DNA from: Streptomyces sp. MST-110588
GTDB lineage: Bacteria > Actinomycetota > Actinomycetes > Streptomycetales > Streptomycetaceae
Assembly: GCF_022695595.1 (NCBI RefSeq)
Contig: NZ_CP074380.1
Location: 434,001-498,000 of the forward strand
Direction: 5' to 3'
DNA length: 64,000 bases
This document shows positions 36,261-46,852 of this stretch, piece after piece. The notes beneath the pieces are model-generated. The model did no database searches. It was not told the origin of the DNA and saw nothing but the letters and a program-made list of their open reading frames with translations. Within the stretch, counting starts at the first letter, position 1, and each line of letters opens with the position of its first letter. The translations under genes and the position numbers were made by a program.

Positions 36261-36335
36261 ACTTCCGACAGGTCCTCGTGCGTCCCTCCCCATGAAGAGT
36301 GAGACGTTCAGGTTTCCTGGCTCAGGAGGTCACCC

Positions 36336-37721
36336 ATGTCCCCCTCACCGGTCCCTTCGTGGTTCGACGAAGCGAAACTGGGCGTCTTCATCCACTGGAA
36401 CCCGGCCGCCATCCCCGCCTTCGCCCCCGTCCACCTGATCGACGACCTCGCGCCCGGGCTCGGCACCGACCTGCCCAAGTGGCGCCAGGAGCAGATCTGG
36501 CGCACCCTGCCGTACGCCGAGATGTACCAGAACACCCTCGCCGTACCCGGCAGCGAGACCGCCCGCTTCCACGCCGAGCACTACGGGAACCGCCCGTACG
36601 CCGCCTTCGCGGAGGAATTCCGTACCGTGTCGGTCCCCGGCTGGGACCCCGAACCGTGGGCGGAGCTGTTCTCGCGCGCGGGCGCCGGGTATGTCGTCCT
36701 CACCACCAAGACCGAGGACGGCTTCCTGCTGTGGCCCAGCGGCCACCCCAACCCGCGCCGCGCCCGCTGGCAGGTGACGCGGGACGTGGTGGGCGAGCTG
36801 GCCGCGGCGGTACGGGAGCGTGGCATCCGCTTCGGCACGTACTACAGCGAGGGCATGGACTGGACCTTCGGCGGCATCCCCGTCACCGACGGCGAGAGCC
36901 TGCTGGCCGCGCTGCCGCGCGGTGAGGAGTACGCCGCCTACACCGACGCCCACTGGCGGGAGCTCATCCGGCGCTACCGGCCCGCCGTCCTGTGGAACGA
37001 CTACGGCTTCCTGCCCAACCCGGACGCGGACGCGCTGCTGGAGACGTACGCGGAACAGGTGCCGGACGGCGTGGTCAACGACCGCTTCGACCCGCGCCAG
37101 CATGACGGCGGGCTGCGGGCGGACTTCGTCACCCTGGAGTACGCCCGCACCGACGGGCCCGCCGACCGCAAGTGGGAGGCGTGCCGGGGCATCGGCACGT
37201 CGTTCGGCTACAACCGTATGGAGAGCGACGCCAGTTACCTCGGCTCCGCCGAACTCATCCACCTGTTCGCCGGCATCGTCGCGGCCGGCGGCAACCTGCT
37301 GATCAACGTCGGCCCGGACGGAGCCGGACACATCCCGCCGGAGCAGGAGGAACGCCTGCTCGCGCTGGGCCGGTGGCTGCGCACCCATGAGGAGGCCGTC
37401 CGCGCCACCCGCCCCTGGCACCGGGCCAGGGGCGTCACGACCCGGGGCGTCCCGGTCCGCTACACCAAGGGACGGGAGGCGGTGTACGGGATCGTCCTCG
37501 GGGAGCCCGGGGGCGAGGACGTGGACATCGACGTACGCCTGGCCGCGGACGCCACGGTCTCACTGCTCGGCGTGCACGGCGCCCTGCCGTGGACCGCCAC
37601 TGCGCACGGTACGCGGATCACGCTCCCCGGGCGGCGCCCGGAGGGGCCGGCGCCGGTGCTGCGGATGGCGCCGGCGGACGCGGTACGCGATCCGGACGGA
37701 CCGGCCGGGCAGCGGCCTTGA
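36336..37721 (+). CDS. GH29 alpha-L-fucosidase
   Basis: 461 residues from ATG 36336, preceded by AGGAGGT. WFDEAKLGVFIHWNPAAIPAF is the GH29 N-terminal signature, YVVLTTKTEDGFLLWPS carries the usual KxHDGF-like substrate site (with E in place of H), and VLWNDYGF contains the catalytic Asp nucleophile. There is no signal peptide, so it acts inside the cell on imported fucosyl oligosaccharides or glycosides. A beta-rich C-terminal domain (about 370-450) follows. No sugar transporter is next to it; the divergent APC permease is the only linked transport gene. Confidence 0.92.
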   Translation: MSPSPVPSWFDEAKLGVFIHWNPAAIPAFAPVHLIDDLAPGLGTDLPKWRQEQIWRTLPYAEMYQNTLAVPGSETARFHAEHYGNRPYAAFAEEFRTVSVPGWDPEPWAELFSRAGAGYVVLTTKTEDGFLLWPSGHPNPRRARWQVTRDVVGELAAAVRERGIRFGTYYSEGMDWTFGGIPVTDGESLLAALPRGEEYAAYTDAHWRELIRRYRPAVLWNDYGFLPNPDADALLETYAEQVPDGVVNDRFDPRQHDGGLRADFVTLEYARTDGPADRKWEACRGIGTSFGYNRMESDASYLGSAELIHLFAGIVAAGGNLLINVGPDGAGHIPPEQEERLLALGRWLRTHEEAVRATRPWHRARGVTTRGVPVRYTKGREAVYGIVLGEPGGEDVDIDVRLAADATVSLLGVHGALPWTATAHGTRITLPGRRPEGPAPVLRMAPADAVRDPDGPAGQRP

Positions 37722-37732
37722 CCCGGTCGGCC

Positions 37733-37760
37733 CGTCGGCTGTCGGCTGTCGGCTGTCGGC
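37733..37760. repeat. Short 7-bp tandem repeat
   Basis: About four copies of GTCGGCT in the gap between the convergent fucosidase and esterase genes. Confidence 0.5.
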
Positions 37761-37787
37761 CCCGTCAGGGAGCGTGGGGCGTCGATG

Positions 37788-39020
37788 TCACGGGACGTCT
37801 TTCGGAACGTCCTTCGGGACGTCCTTGACGAAGGCGATCCCGTCGACTCCCGTCAAGTGGGCCGGGTCCAACGGGGCATAGCCGTAGTAGGGGGACACAC
37901 GGGGAGCGGGACGTGTGTCGCCGAGGGCGGCGGCCAGCCGGTGGGTATCGACCAGGTGGCGGTCCTCCGGCAGCGCGTACAGAAGTCCTTCGACGGTGTC
38001 CGGGGGCGGGGTGTCCACTCCCTGGTGGCGGATCGTACCGAGGCCCGTGGCCAGGAAGGCGTACCCCTCGCCCAAGTGGGCGCTCACGATCGCGCCGGCG
38101 CTCCACCACTTCAGCAGCGGCTGGTCCCACATGCGCATCGTGCTCTTGTGGCGTTGGAGATGGCCGTTGTGGGCGTGGATCAGCGCCGGGCCCCGTTCGG
38201 CGAGGGCGAAGAGGTTGTCGGCCATCATCTGGTCCCGCAGGGTCACCAGCCAGGTCATGCGGGCCGGTGAGGTGTCGGCCATCCAGTAGTGGTAGCGCAG
38301 CAGGCCGGTCGCGGTGCGCCCGTACAGGCGCGCCCGGTCCCAGCCCTCCCGCGAGGTCGCCGTGAACAGGCGGGGCGCCTGCGCGTCGAGCAGTGCCACG
38401 AGATCGTCGGCGAGCAGCCGCAGCTCCCTGGCCTCGGCCGACCGTCCCGCGGACCGGGCCGGGTCCGTCATCGCGGCGGGGTCGGTCCACCGGTCGTCGG
38501 GGCCGAGCAGGCGGTCGAGGGTTTCCGCGGTGCAGGGGAGCAGGTCCGCGTCCACCCGGGCCGCGAGGTAGTCGTGGAGTGCGGTGAGGGCCTGCCGGGG
38601 GCTCGCGGCGCCGGTGATCTCCAGTGGGCCGTCGAAACCGGCGAAGCGGAGCTGCTCGGAGGCGGGCCGGCTGTCGTTGTAGGCGCGTATCCAGCGCACG
38701 AGTTCGCGGTTGCCCGCATACGCGCCCCAGCCGTGGCTGAAGCCGTACTCCATGGCCTCCTCCAGGGTGCCCGTTCCCAACGTGACGTAGTCGTCCACGA
38801 CCAGGCCCGTCATGCAGTCGCTTTCGATCGCGATCGTCCGGTAGCCCTCCTCCTCGACGAGCTGCCGGAACAGCTCGTTGCGCAGGTCGAGCAGCGTGTC
38901 CTCGCCGTGGGTGGGCTCGCCCAGGGCGAGCAGCCGGGGCCGGGCCGGAAGCAGTTCCATGACGGCAGCGGCCTCGACGGCATGGGCGGCGTCTTCGATG
39001 TCCCTGATGCCTGTAACCAT
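37788..39020 (-). CDS. Erythromycin-esterase-family protein
   Basis: 410 residues from ATG 39020. GEPTHGED (34-41) contains the His equivalent to the catalytic His of EreA/EreB; IAIESD and HAHNGH supply the other conserved acid and His residues. EreA/B hydrolyse the macrolactone ring; many actinobacterial homologues have unknown substrates, and no macrolide genes are here. The C-terminus is a 12-bp DNA repeat (37788-37826) giving KDVPKDVPKDVP. Divergent from a TioE-type MerR regulator with a palindrome between them, so probably induced by the regulator's ligand. Confidence 0.85.
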   Translation of the reverse strand: MVTGIRDIEDAAHAVEAAAVMELLPARPRLLALGEPTHGEDTLLDLRNELFRQLVEEEGYRTIAIESDCMTGLVVDDYVTLGTGTLEEAMEYGFSHGWGAYAGNRELVRWIRAYNDSRPASEQLRFAGFDGPLEITGAASPRQALTALHDYLAARVDADLLPCTAETLDRLLGPDDRWTDPAAMTDPARSAGRSAEARELRLLADDLVALLDAQAPRLFTATSREGWDRARLYGRTATGLLRYHYWMADTSPARMTWLVTLRDQMMADNLFALAERGPALIHAHNGHLQRHKSTMRMWDQPLLKWWSAGAIVSAHLGEGYAFLATGLGTIRHQGVDTPPPDTVEGLLYALPEDRHLVDTHRLAAALGDTRPAPRVSPYYGYAPLDPAHLTGVDGIAFVKDVPKDVPKDVP

Positions 39021-39023
39021 GCC

Positions 39024-39041
39024 TTCAACGGTATCGTTGAA
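39024..39041. promoter_or_regulatory. Palindromic operator candidate between the esterase and TioE-type genes
   Basis: Perfect 7-bp arms TTCAACG and CGTTGAA around GTAT, 3 bases upstream of the esterase ATG on the minus strand, with a further TTGA-containing half-site at 39048-39052. Location between a MerR-family gene and its likely target makes it the best operator candidate. Confidence 0.5.
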
Positions 39042-39089
39042 CTCACGGTTGAGACCTTCCGCGAAACCACCCGGGATATGGTCAGGACC

Positions 39090-39875
39090 ATGGGTCGTAA
39101 CCTTCAAAACGGTGGGCAGCTCAGGCCGGTCGATCTCGCACGCGGGCACGGCCTGTCGACGCAGGCCATCAGGAATTACGAAGAGGCGGGCATCCTTCCG
39201 GCCGCCGGTCGCACACCCCACGGTTACCGCACCTACACGCCGCTGCACGCGCGGGCGCTGAGCGCGTTCCTCGCCCTGGTGCCCGCGCACAGCCATCAGA
39301 CGGCGACGTCGATCATGCGGGCCGTGAACCGGGGTGCGACCGACGAGGCGTTCCTTCTCATCGACGAGAGCCACGCCCAGCTCCTGGAGGACCGGCGGAC
39401 CCTTCAGGCCGTGGAGCGCGCCCTGGGCGACCTGACGCCCGCCACGGCGTCGTCCGCATCCGACGCGGCGGCGTCCGGGCGGGCCGTGGGCTCCGGGCCG
39501 GCCGTGGCGTCCGGGCCCGGCGGCACGGCCAACGGCACATTCATCGGACCACTGGCGGAGCAACTGGGAATCCGGCCCGCGACGCTGCGCAAATGGGAGC
39601 GCGCCGGGCTGGTGCGCCCGCGCCGCGACCCGATGACCGGGTACCGCGTCTACGACGAGGCCGACGTACGGGATGCCCGGCTGGCCCACCAGCTCAGGCG
39701 GGGCGGTTACCTGCTGGAGCAGATCGCCCCGCTGCTCGCCCAGGTGCGTACCGCCGGTGGGCTGGAACCGCTGGAGGCCGCACTGTGCGACTGGCACGGC
39801 CGGCTGTCCGCCCGTGCGCGGGCGATGCTGACCGGGGCCGCCGAGCTGGAGGCGTACCTCCGCGAGCGCGGATGA
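39090..39875 (+). CDS. TioE-type transcriptional regulator with two MerR helix-turn-helix domains
   Basis: 261 residues from ATG 39090 (ATG 39078 is an alternative). The first MerR domain covers about residues 10-80 (LRPVDLARGHGLSTQAIRNYEEAGILPAAG, then RTPHGYRTYTP), the second about 155-225 (LAEQLGIRPATLRKWERAGLVRPRRDPMTGYRVY). An Ala/Ser/Gly linker of low complexity joins them. The double arrangement is that of the TioE family. Expected to control the divergent esterase gene. Confidence 0.88.
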   Translation: MGRNLQNGGQLRPVDLARGHGLSTQAIRNYEEAGILPAAGRTPHGYRTYTPLHARALSAFLALVPAHSHQTATSIMRAVNRGATDEAFLLIDESHAQLLEDRRTLQAVERALGDLTPATASSASDAAASGRAVGSGPAVASGPGGTANGTFIGPLAEQLGIRPATLRKWERAGLVRPRRDPMTGYRVYDEADVRDARLAHQLRRGGYLLEQIAPLLAQVRTAGGLEPLEAALCDWHGRLSARARAMLTGAAELEAYLRERG

Positions 39876-39940
39876 GACCCCGGTCGTCGGCGGAGAATCT
39901 CGTGGGGCGCGCAGCCTCGTGACGCATGGCCCCCGGGCCG

Positions 39941-40567
39941 TTACATCTCCCCGTACGCCTCGCCGCCCAGCTCCCACCGGGCCGTACCGGCCGTCACATC
40001 GGCCAGCCAGGCGCGGAAGGCGTCCAGGTCCGCCTCCGGCAGCCCGACCTCGATCCGTACGTCCGCGCCGTACGTCACCTCGCGCACCGCACGCCCGGAC
40101 GTGCGCAGGTCGTTCTCCACCCGCCCGGCCCGCTGGTGGTCGACGGTGACGGTGACCAGCCGGTAGCGCTGCCGGGTGACGGTGCCGAGCGCGTCGAGCG
40201 CCTCGCCGACCACGCCTCCGTACGCGCGGATGAGGCCGCCGGCCCCCAGCTTGATCCCGCCGAAATAGCGGGTGACGACCGCGGCGGCGTAGCGGACCTC
40301 GCGCCGCACCAGCATCTGGAGCATGGGCACGCCCGCCGTCCCGCCCGGCTCACCGTCGTCGCTCGCCTTCTGGATGCCGCCCTGGGCACCGATGACGTAC
40401 GCGTAGCAGTTGTGCCGGGCGGTGGGGTGCTCCTTGCGGACGCGCGCGATGAAGTCCTGGGCGGCGGCCTCGTCCGCGACGGGTGCGAGCGCGCAGATGA
40501 AGCGCGACCTGCTGATCTCGATCTCGTGAACGCCCTCGCGCGCGAGAGTCCGGTACTGCTCCTGCAT
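39941..40567 (-). CDS. YigZ/IMPACT-family protein
   Basis: 208 residues. N-terminal UPF0029 domain with SRFICALAPV, HNCYAYVIG, KASDDGEPGGTAGVPML and VVTRYFGGIKLGAGGLIRAYG, the family signature; C-terminal DUF1949-like domain. IMPACT proteins are linked to translation/Gcn2 control in eukaryotes; bacterial function is not settled. Confidence 0.93.
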   Translation of the reverse strand: MQEQYRTLAREGVHEIEISRSRFICALAPVADEAAAQDFIARVRKEHPTARHNCYAYVIGAQGGIQKASDDGEPGGTAGVPMLQMLVRREVRYAAAVVTRYFGGIKLGAGGLIRAYGGVVGEALDALGTVTRQRYRLVTVTVDHQRAGRVENDLRTSGRAVREVTYGADVRIEVGLPEADLDAFRAWLADVTAGTARWELGGEAYGEM

Positions 40568-40638
40568 CGCACCAGCCTATGCGTACGGGATGACGGCGGG
40601 CGTCAAGGGTCGATGTCAGCGGGCGTCAAAGGGCGGTG

Positions 40639-43600
40639 TCAGCGGTGGGGGCGGCCGAACACCTCGGTGAAGTGGGTTCGGACATGGTCCAGGATGTGAT
40701 GCCTCAACTCGGAGGGTGAGTCGTCCACCAGCACGGCCACGACGAACCGGGCGTCATCCGGACGCAGCCGCGGCAGGTCACGGTCGAGCAGCGCGGTCAG
40801 CAGCGGACCGAGGCGCCAGGTGACCAGATCGTGCGGCGAGAGGAAGGTGAAGGCCGCGCCGATCCCGTCGTAGGCCGCCGAGATCTCTTCCACCGTCATT
40901 CCCGACCCGCCCTCCAGCCACAACCGCAGCAGATCGTGTACGGCCGAGGTGGCGGGCCTGGACCGGCTCCCGGTAAACGTGGTCATCAGCGGCCCCAGGG
41001 CTTCGAACAGCGGACGCAGCGCCAACAGCGCCACCCCGTCGTTCGTCCCGGCCGAGACGTCCATCTTGTGCCATATCTCGTCCCAGTACGTGCGGTGCCA
41101 CGTAACATTTATCTCCGCTCCCTCCTGCCCTTCCTCTCCTGCCTCCCGCGGTATCCGGAAGAGCCAGTGGGCGTCCACCGGCTCAGGAGAGGTCAACTGG
41201 CCGTCTCTGAGCGTGATTTCCAGGTCCCTCCGCTCCCTGTTCGTCCTCACGCGCCGCACCTTCAACGACAGGGCGAAGTCGGTCCACTGCTCCTCGTCGA
41301 AGGACGACCGCCACAGCAGCGCACGCCGGTGCCAGGCGCTGCCCGGGTCGACCCACGAGGGGAAGAGTTCGCCGGCCGTCGTCCCGCCGGTCAGCAGCAG
41401 GGCGAGCACCACGAGGTTCGCGCCGTAGATCCCGTGCCGGGAGGCGGCGCGGATCCGCCGGGGCAGGTACGCCGCGTGCGGCTGCCCGGCGCGCAGCTCC
41501 CGCTCTTCCATGACCTGGATGACCAGGCGGGCCAGGCGCTCCCGCTCCGCTTCCGGCAGCCGTTCGATGCGGGCCCGGGCAAAGCGCAGCAACTGTCGTG
41601 AGGACAGGGGTGCGAAGGACAGCAGGGCGAACAGCAGATCGTCGTTGACCGGTTCGCTGCCCACCGACAGCACCGGGCGGTGGTCGAGGAGCCCGGTCAG
41701 CAGTTGTACCGCGAGACGGACCGACAGGTATTCACCGAACGTGGCGTGCAGGAACTCGTACGTGGACAGTTTCTGACCGCCCCTGATCGACTGCGCACGC
41801 TGGACGAAGAAGAACCGTCCGAGGGCAACTTCGGCCTGCCCCACGGGCGCACGGAATCCGCACGGCCCGGACGACCCGGACGACCCGGACGCCCCGGACG
41901 GCCCGGACGGCCGCGTCGGAGACCGCCCGAGGAGAGCCGTCAGATCCTCCTCCAGCTCGTCCGTGGACACCCACTGGCGCCGCCGGTTGAGCATCGCGAA
42001 GGCGACCAGCGACAGCCGCTGGAGTTCCTGCTCGACCCGGTGCTCCACCTGGGCGTCGGGCACCGCGCCGCGGGCGTCCTTGCCCACCTCGCGACGGGCG
42101 AAGGAGCTGAGCAGCGCTTCGTAGAGATCGGCCTCGCTCAGCGGGCGTTCGTCCGCGCCCTGGAGGTCGTTGCCCGCCGCGTGGTAGAGGGCGAGCATGG
42201 TCAGCAGCAGCGGCTGCTCGGCGAGGGAGCGGTGGGGTTCGACGACGTCCCAGGTGAGCGGGGACAGCCCCCTGGCCCGGAAGTCCGTGCCGTTGGACAG
42301 GTTCCAGTTCGCGAGCCACGCCTGGATCTGCTGCGGCCGGAAGGGCTCCAGGCGCAGCGCGACCGTGCCCTGCGGGTAGCGGGCCCGGTCGGCCACCGCG
42401 GTACGGCTGGTGACCACGGCCAGGACCGGCCGCCCCTGCTCCTGTTCCCGCTCCTGGAAGCGCGCCACGCGGACCAGGAAGTCGTTCTGGTGCACTCCGG
42501 TGGTCTGCAGCAGCTCGTCGAAGCCGTCGAGCAGGACGACCGGTACCGCCGTACCCGCCGATCGCACCAGTTCGGGCCAGGTCGTCTGTTCCCCGGTGGC
42601 ACCGCGTATCGCCTGTTCGATCTGGTCCTGTATGTCGTCATCCGCCCGTACGTCGCGCAGCGCCACCCGCACCGGCAGGAACCCGGCGGCCGGCAGCCGG
42701 GCCGCCAGGATCCGGACGAGCACGGACTTGCCGGCGCCCGGCTGCCCGAGCACCAGCAGCGGAGCCGTCATGAGCCCTTCCGAGGTCAGCGCCCCGGCCA
42801 GGTACTCGGTGAGGTCCCGGCGCACCGGGACCCGCGCCCACCACTCCTCCTCCGCCGGGCTGCTCTGCCCGCCCACCGCGCGCACCCGGAAGTCGGGGTC
42901 CAGGTACCCGTCCCGCAGTGCCGGCATCTGGATGCCCTCGGGTGCCGACTCGGTGTCCAGGACCCGGCGGTCCAGCGCCGCCCGGTGTGCCCGTGACAGG
43001 GCCTCGGCGATGTTCACCGGCGGCCTGCGCAGCGTGGCGGATTCCGACAGCAGCGCCTCCAGGCCGGCCAGTGCCCGGCGCAGTTCGGCGCGGGTGGCCC
43101 GATGCTCCATCCGGCCGGTCCAGTGGCCGAATTCGGGTGCCTCCAGGACGAGTCGGGCGTAGAGCGTCTCGTACCGCTCGACGGCGCCCTGCGGCACCGT
43201 CTCGCGTACGGTCTCCGCGGCCTCCCGGCGCGCGGTCTCGGTCAGCCCCTCCCATACGGCCAGCCCCCGCAGGAAGTCCTGTACGCGGATCGCCAGACGG
43301 CCGTACCAGCGGCCGAGTTCCTCGATGTGGTCCTCGTAGGGAACGTGCGGCGCGGGACGTGGCGCGTCCACCTGCGCCATGGCGGACGCGAAGCCCTCCT
43401 CGGCGGGCAGCCGGCCACCTGCCAGGGTGAGCTGATCACGGCGGTCCAGCCGCACATCATCCAGGGAGAAGGGCAGTTCGGCCGTCTCCAGGGCGTCGAA
43501 GAAGGCGAGTACGACGATCACGGTGTGGGCCGCCTCCAGCAGACGCGCCCGTTCGACCCGCCCGTCCGTGCGCCCCAGACGTTCACCCAGCCCCGCGCGG

Positions 43601-43780
43601 CTGCGCGTCCTAGCCCAGGACCCTGCCGCGCGCGTCGACCATGCCGAGCACCCCGCCGCTCAGACCGCCGGTCGCCAGATTGAGTGCTCCGCCGAGCGCA
43701 CGGTCCAGCGCCGCCATGGCAGGAGGGTCCGCACCCAGAAGCACCAGCGCGTCCCCGAACGACAACAGCCTGCGCGGCAT
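40639..43780 (-). CDS. NACHT-domain STAND NTPase with N-terminal helical domain (one-base frame break near its start)
   Basis: Full length about 1046 residues. The main frame (43521-40639) has Walker A GQPGAGKS (about residue 341), Walker B VVLLDGFDEL (about 413) and the NACHT acidic pair. The N-terminus (PRRLLSFGDALVLLGADPPA ... VDARGRVL) lies in another frame from ATG 43780, which has GGAGG eight bases upstream. Dropping one G near 43612-43614 joins it to RTRSRAGLGERLGRTDGR ... AAHTVIVVLAFFDAL, a helical domain like those annotated NNH7. The rest is helical with one hydrophobic segment near 785. Bacterial NACHT proteins include antiphage NLR-like sensors; that role is inferred. A frame-limited annotation would start at 43521. 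Confidence 0.85.
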
Positions 43781-43812
43781 CCCCAGCACCCCTCCCCTGC
43801 GGCGCCCACTCC

Positions 43813-43842
43813 CGGTTCGTGGCTCTCCGGTTCGTGGCTCTC
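43813..43842. repeat. Perfect 15-bp tandem duplication
   Basis: CGGTTCGTGGCTCTC twice in tandem in the gap between the NACHT gene and the divergent CoA-binding gene. Confidence 0.65.
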
Positions 43843-44002
43843 CCGCTCCCGGCCCGCTCCCGGCTTCGCGGCGCCGGGCCAGCCTGGCACGGAAAGCACA
43901 CCGGTGAACCTCTGCCCGGAAACTTCGCCGGTGCCCGGGAATCTTCGGCGGGCCGTGTTCGTTACCGCACACAAGCAACCGTCCCGCTGCTGGGAGGCGA
44001 AG

Positions 44003-44410
44003 GTGTACGGCGAACCTGCGACGATTCGCAAGATCCTCACGGACCTCGGTGACACCTGGGCCGTCGTGGGACTCTCCCCGAACCGGCAGCGCGCCGCTTA
44101 CGCAGTGGCCGGAGTCCTCCAGCGGCACGGCAAACGCATCGTCCCCGTCCACCCGTCGGCCGAGACGGTGCACGGCGAGAAGGGGTACGCATCCGTGTCG
44201 GAGATACCTTTTCCCGTCGACGTGGTCGATGTGTTCGTCAACAGCGACCTCGCCGGGGCGATCGCCGACGAGGCGGTGGACATCGGCGCGAAAGCGGTCT
44301 GGTTCCAGCTCGGCGTGATCGACGAGGACGCGTACGCACGCACCCGCGCCGCCGGCCTGGACATGGTGATGGACCGCTGCCCGGCCATCGAGATCGATTC
44401 CCTGGGTTAG
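44003..44410 (+). CDS. YccU-type CoA-binding domain protein
   Basis: 135 residues from GTG 44003, preceded by GGGAGG. A single Rossmann CoA-binding domain: TWAVVGLSPNRQRAAYAVAGVLQRHGKRIVPVHP and AVWFQLGVIDEDAYARTRAAGLDMVMDRCPAIE. The conserved end CPAIE is typical. The family binds CoA like the alpha subunit of succinyl-CoA synthetase; function of the stand-alone protein is not known. Confidence 0.92.
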   Translation: MYGEPATIRKILTDLGDTWAVVGLSPNRQRAAYAVAGVLQRHGKRIVPVHPSAETVHGEKGYASVSEIPFPVDVVDVFVNSDLAGAIADEAVDIGAKAVWFQLGVIDEDAYARTRAAGLDMVMDRCPAIEIDSLG

Positions 44411-44805
44411 GGCGCTTCTACCTGCTCAGCCACCGCCTGGTCCTTCGCAACGACCCGCCATCCGGGCGGGGACGGACAGGAAAGCCGAAGCGAGACATCG
44501 GCAGACAGGTGCCCAGGACACACGTCCCGGCCGCCCGGACGGCGAGCCCGCGGCCCGGCCGGCGACGGATTCCCCGATCGGCCAGGAGTTCACACAGTTG
44601 GGGGCCTTCCGGTCCGGGCGAGGCGGGAAAGGTATGGGGTCGAGACCCTGGCCCACGTCCCGGTCGACCGCCTGATCCCCTGCGTGACGGGCCCGTGGGT
44701 GCCCAGCACCGCGACCGGCAACCTCGACCGGCAACTGCATCGCCGGCATCCGCACCTGCCTCGCCGGAGCGGTGCGGACGCCCTCCACCACACGGAGCAG
44801 ACGCC
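44411..44805. other. Intergenic region without a recognised gene
   Basis: About 395 bp. A plus-strand frame around 44635-44760 reads coding-like (YGVETLAHVPVDRLIPCVTG) but lacks a start and matches nothing I recognise; it may be a gene remnant. The promoter of the S9 peptidase gene must lie here. Confidence 0.3.
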
Positions 44806-46852
44806 ATGACGACCACGCCCACCCGCGCGCCCTTCGGCACCTGGCGTTCCCCGATCGACGCCGCCCTCGCCGCGGCGGGCCGCGCCATCCCTTCCTGGCC
44901 CGCCTACGTCGGCCGGGAGGTGTGGTGGACCGAGACCCGTCCCGAGCAGGGCGGCCGGACCACGCTCCTGCGGGCTCCCGAAGCCGGTGGCTCCCCGGTG
45001 GACCTGCTGCCCGATCCCCGCTGGAACGTCCGCAGCCGGGTCGTGGAGTACGGCGGCCGGTCCTGGGCCGCACGGCCCGCCGACGCCCACCGGCCGCTGC
45101 GCGTGGTCTTCAGCAACTACACGGACCAGCGCCTGTACGCCCTCGACCTCCCAGCCGGCCCCTTGGAGCGGAGGGCGCCGTACCGTACGCCCTGACGCCC
45201 GACGACGCATCGCGCTACATCACGCCGGAGTTCTCCGCCGACGGAGAGACCGTGCGCTGCCTGCGTGAGCGGGCCACCGGTCCCCAGCCGACCGACATCG
45301 CACGCGACTTCGTCTCCGTCCCGGTCACGCACCCGGCCCAGCCCCCGCCGTGCTGCTGGACCAGGACTGTCACTTCCTCAGCGGCCCCCTCACCAGCCCC
45401 GGCGGCCGGAGCCTGGCATGGATCGGCTGGGACCATCCGCGGATGCCCTGGGACGGCACCGAGCTACGGGTCACGGACGCCCCGGCGGCCGGCCGCACCA
45501 CTGTCTTCGGCAGCCAGGAGGACGGGCAGCAGGTCTCCGTCGTCCAGGCCGAATGGGCCGATGAGGACACCTTGGTCGCCTCCGGTGACCCCTCCGGCTG
45601 GTGGAACCTGTACCGCATCCGCCGCACCGAGGGAGCATGGGGCGCGCCGGAACCCCTGTGGCCCGTCGAAGAGGAGTGCGGCGGGCCCCTGTGGGGGCTG
45701 GGGTACCGCTGGTTCGTCCCCCTGCCCGACGGCCGGATCGCCGTCCTGCACGGCCGGGGGCCCCAGCGGCTCGGCGTGCTCGACCCTGCCACCGGCAAGG
45801 TCACCGACCACGCCCGCGACCTGGAATGGAACGGCGCCCTGGACCTCAGCCCCTGCGGCCACCGCGTCACCGGTATCGCCGGCAACGCCCGGCAGGCGGC
45901 TGCGGTCGTCGAGGCCGACCTGGTCACCGGCGAGGTACGTACGCTGTCCACCGCCTCGCCTCCGGTCGACGCCGCCTATCTGCCGGTGCCGGAGGAGCGG
46001 ACGTACACCCATCCGTCGGGCCGGCCCGTCCACGTCACCGTCTACCCGCCGCGCAACCCCGGCTACACCGGTGGCCGCGAGGGAGAGCGCCCTCCGTACG
46101 TCGCGTTCGTCCACGGCGGCCCCACCATGCGGGCCCAGGCCACCCTGGACCTGTCCGTCGCCTATTTCACCAGCCGCGGCCTCGGTGTCGTCCAGGTCAA
46201 CTACGGCGGCTCGACCGGATACGGCCGTGCCTACCGGGAACTGCTACGGCGGCGGTGGGGGCAGACCGACGTCGAGGACGCCACCTTCGTCGCCGCCTCC
46301 CTGGAAGGCTCCCACCAGGCCGATCCCCAACGGCTCGCCATCCGCGGCGGCAGCGCGGGCGGCTTCACCAGCGCCGCCGCCCTGGCCTTCGACCCCGAGC
46401 ACACCTTCGCCTGCGCCACCATCATGTTCCCGGTGCTGGACCTCGTCGGCTTCGCCAAGGGCGGCACCCACGACCTTGAGGCCCACTACCTGACCGCGCT
46501 GGTCGGCCCGTACGACGAAGAGACCTACAAGGACCGCTCCCCCATCAACCACACCGACGCTCTCGCCTCCCCCTTCCTCCTGCTCCAAGGGCTCCGGGAC
46601 CCCGTCTGCCCGCCCCCGCAGTGCTACACCTTCCTCGAACGCATCAGCCGCCGCGACATCGGCCACCAGTACATCGGCTTCAGCGCCGAAAGCCACGGCT
46701 TCCGCAAAGCGGCCAACATCATCGCCGCTCTCCAGGCCGAACTCCTCCTGTACGGCCAGGCCTTCGGCTTCACACCCGTCCTCGACCGCCTCCCTTCAGC
46801 CCTCCCGGGCCTCAGCGGTCGAGGGGAACCGTCACCGCCATCGTCATCCTGA
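44806..46852 (+). pseudogene. S9-family prolyl oligopeptidase-like peptidase, frame broken twice
   Basis: Three successive frames make one protein of about 682 residues. Segment one runs from ATG 44806 (GGAG upstream) to about 45160, segment two from LGAEGAVPYALTPDD to about 45342, segment three from AVLLDQDCHF to 46852. One added C in each of the runs at 45159-45162 and 45342-45346 restores continuity. An N-terminal beta-propeller is followed by the hydrolase domain with GGSAGG (nucleophile Ser), GLRDPVCPP (Asp) and ESHGFR (His). All catalytic residues are present, which supports a sequencing cause. Its last 41 bases overlap the convergent XRE gene. Confidence 0.82.

Noticed and set aside
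44418..44888. 156-codon minus-strand ORF before the S9 peptidase
   Set aside because: Composition is Arg/Gly/Pro-rich antisense type and overlaps the peptidase start; no motif.
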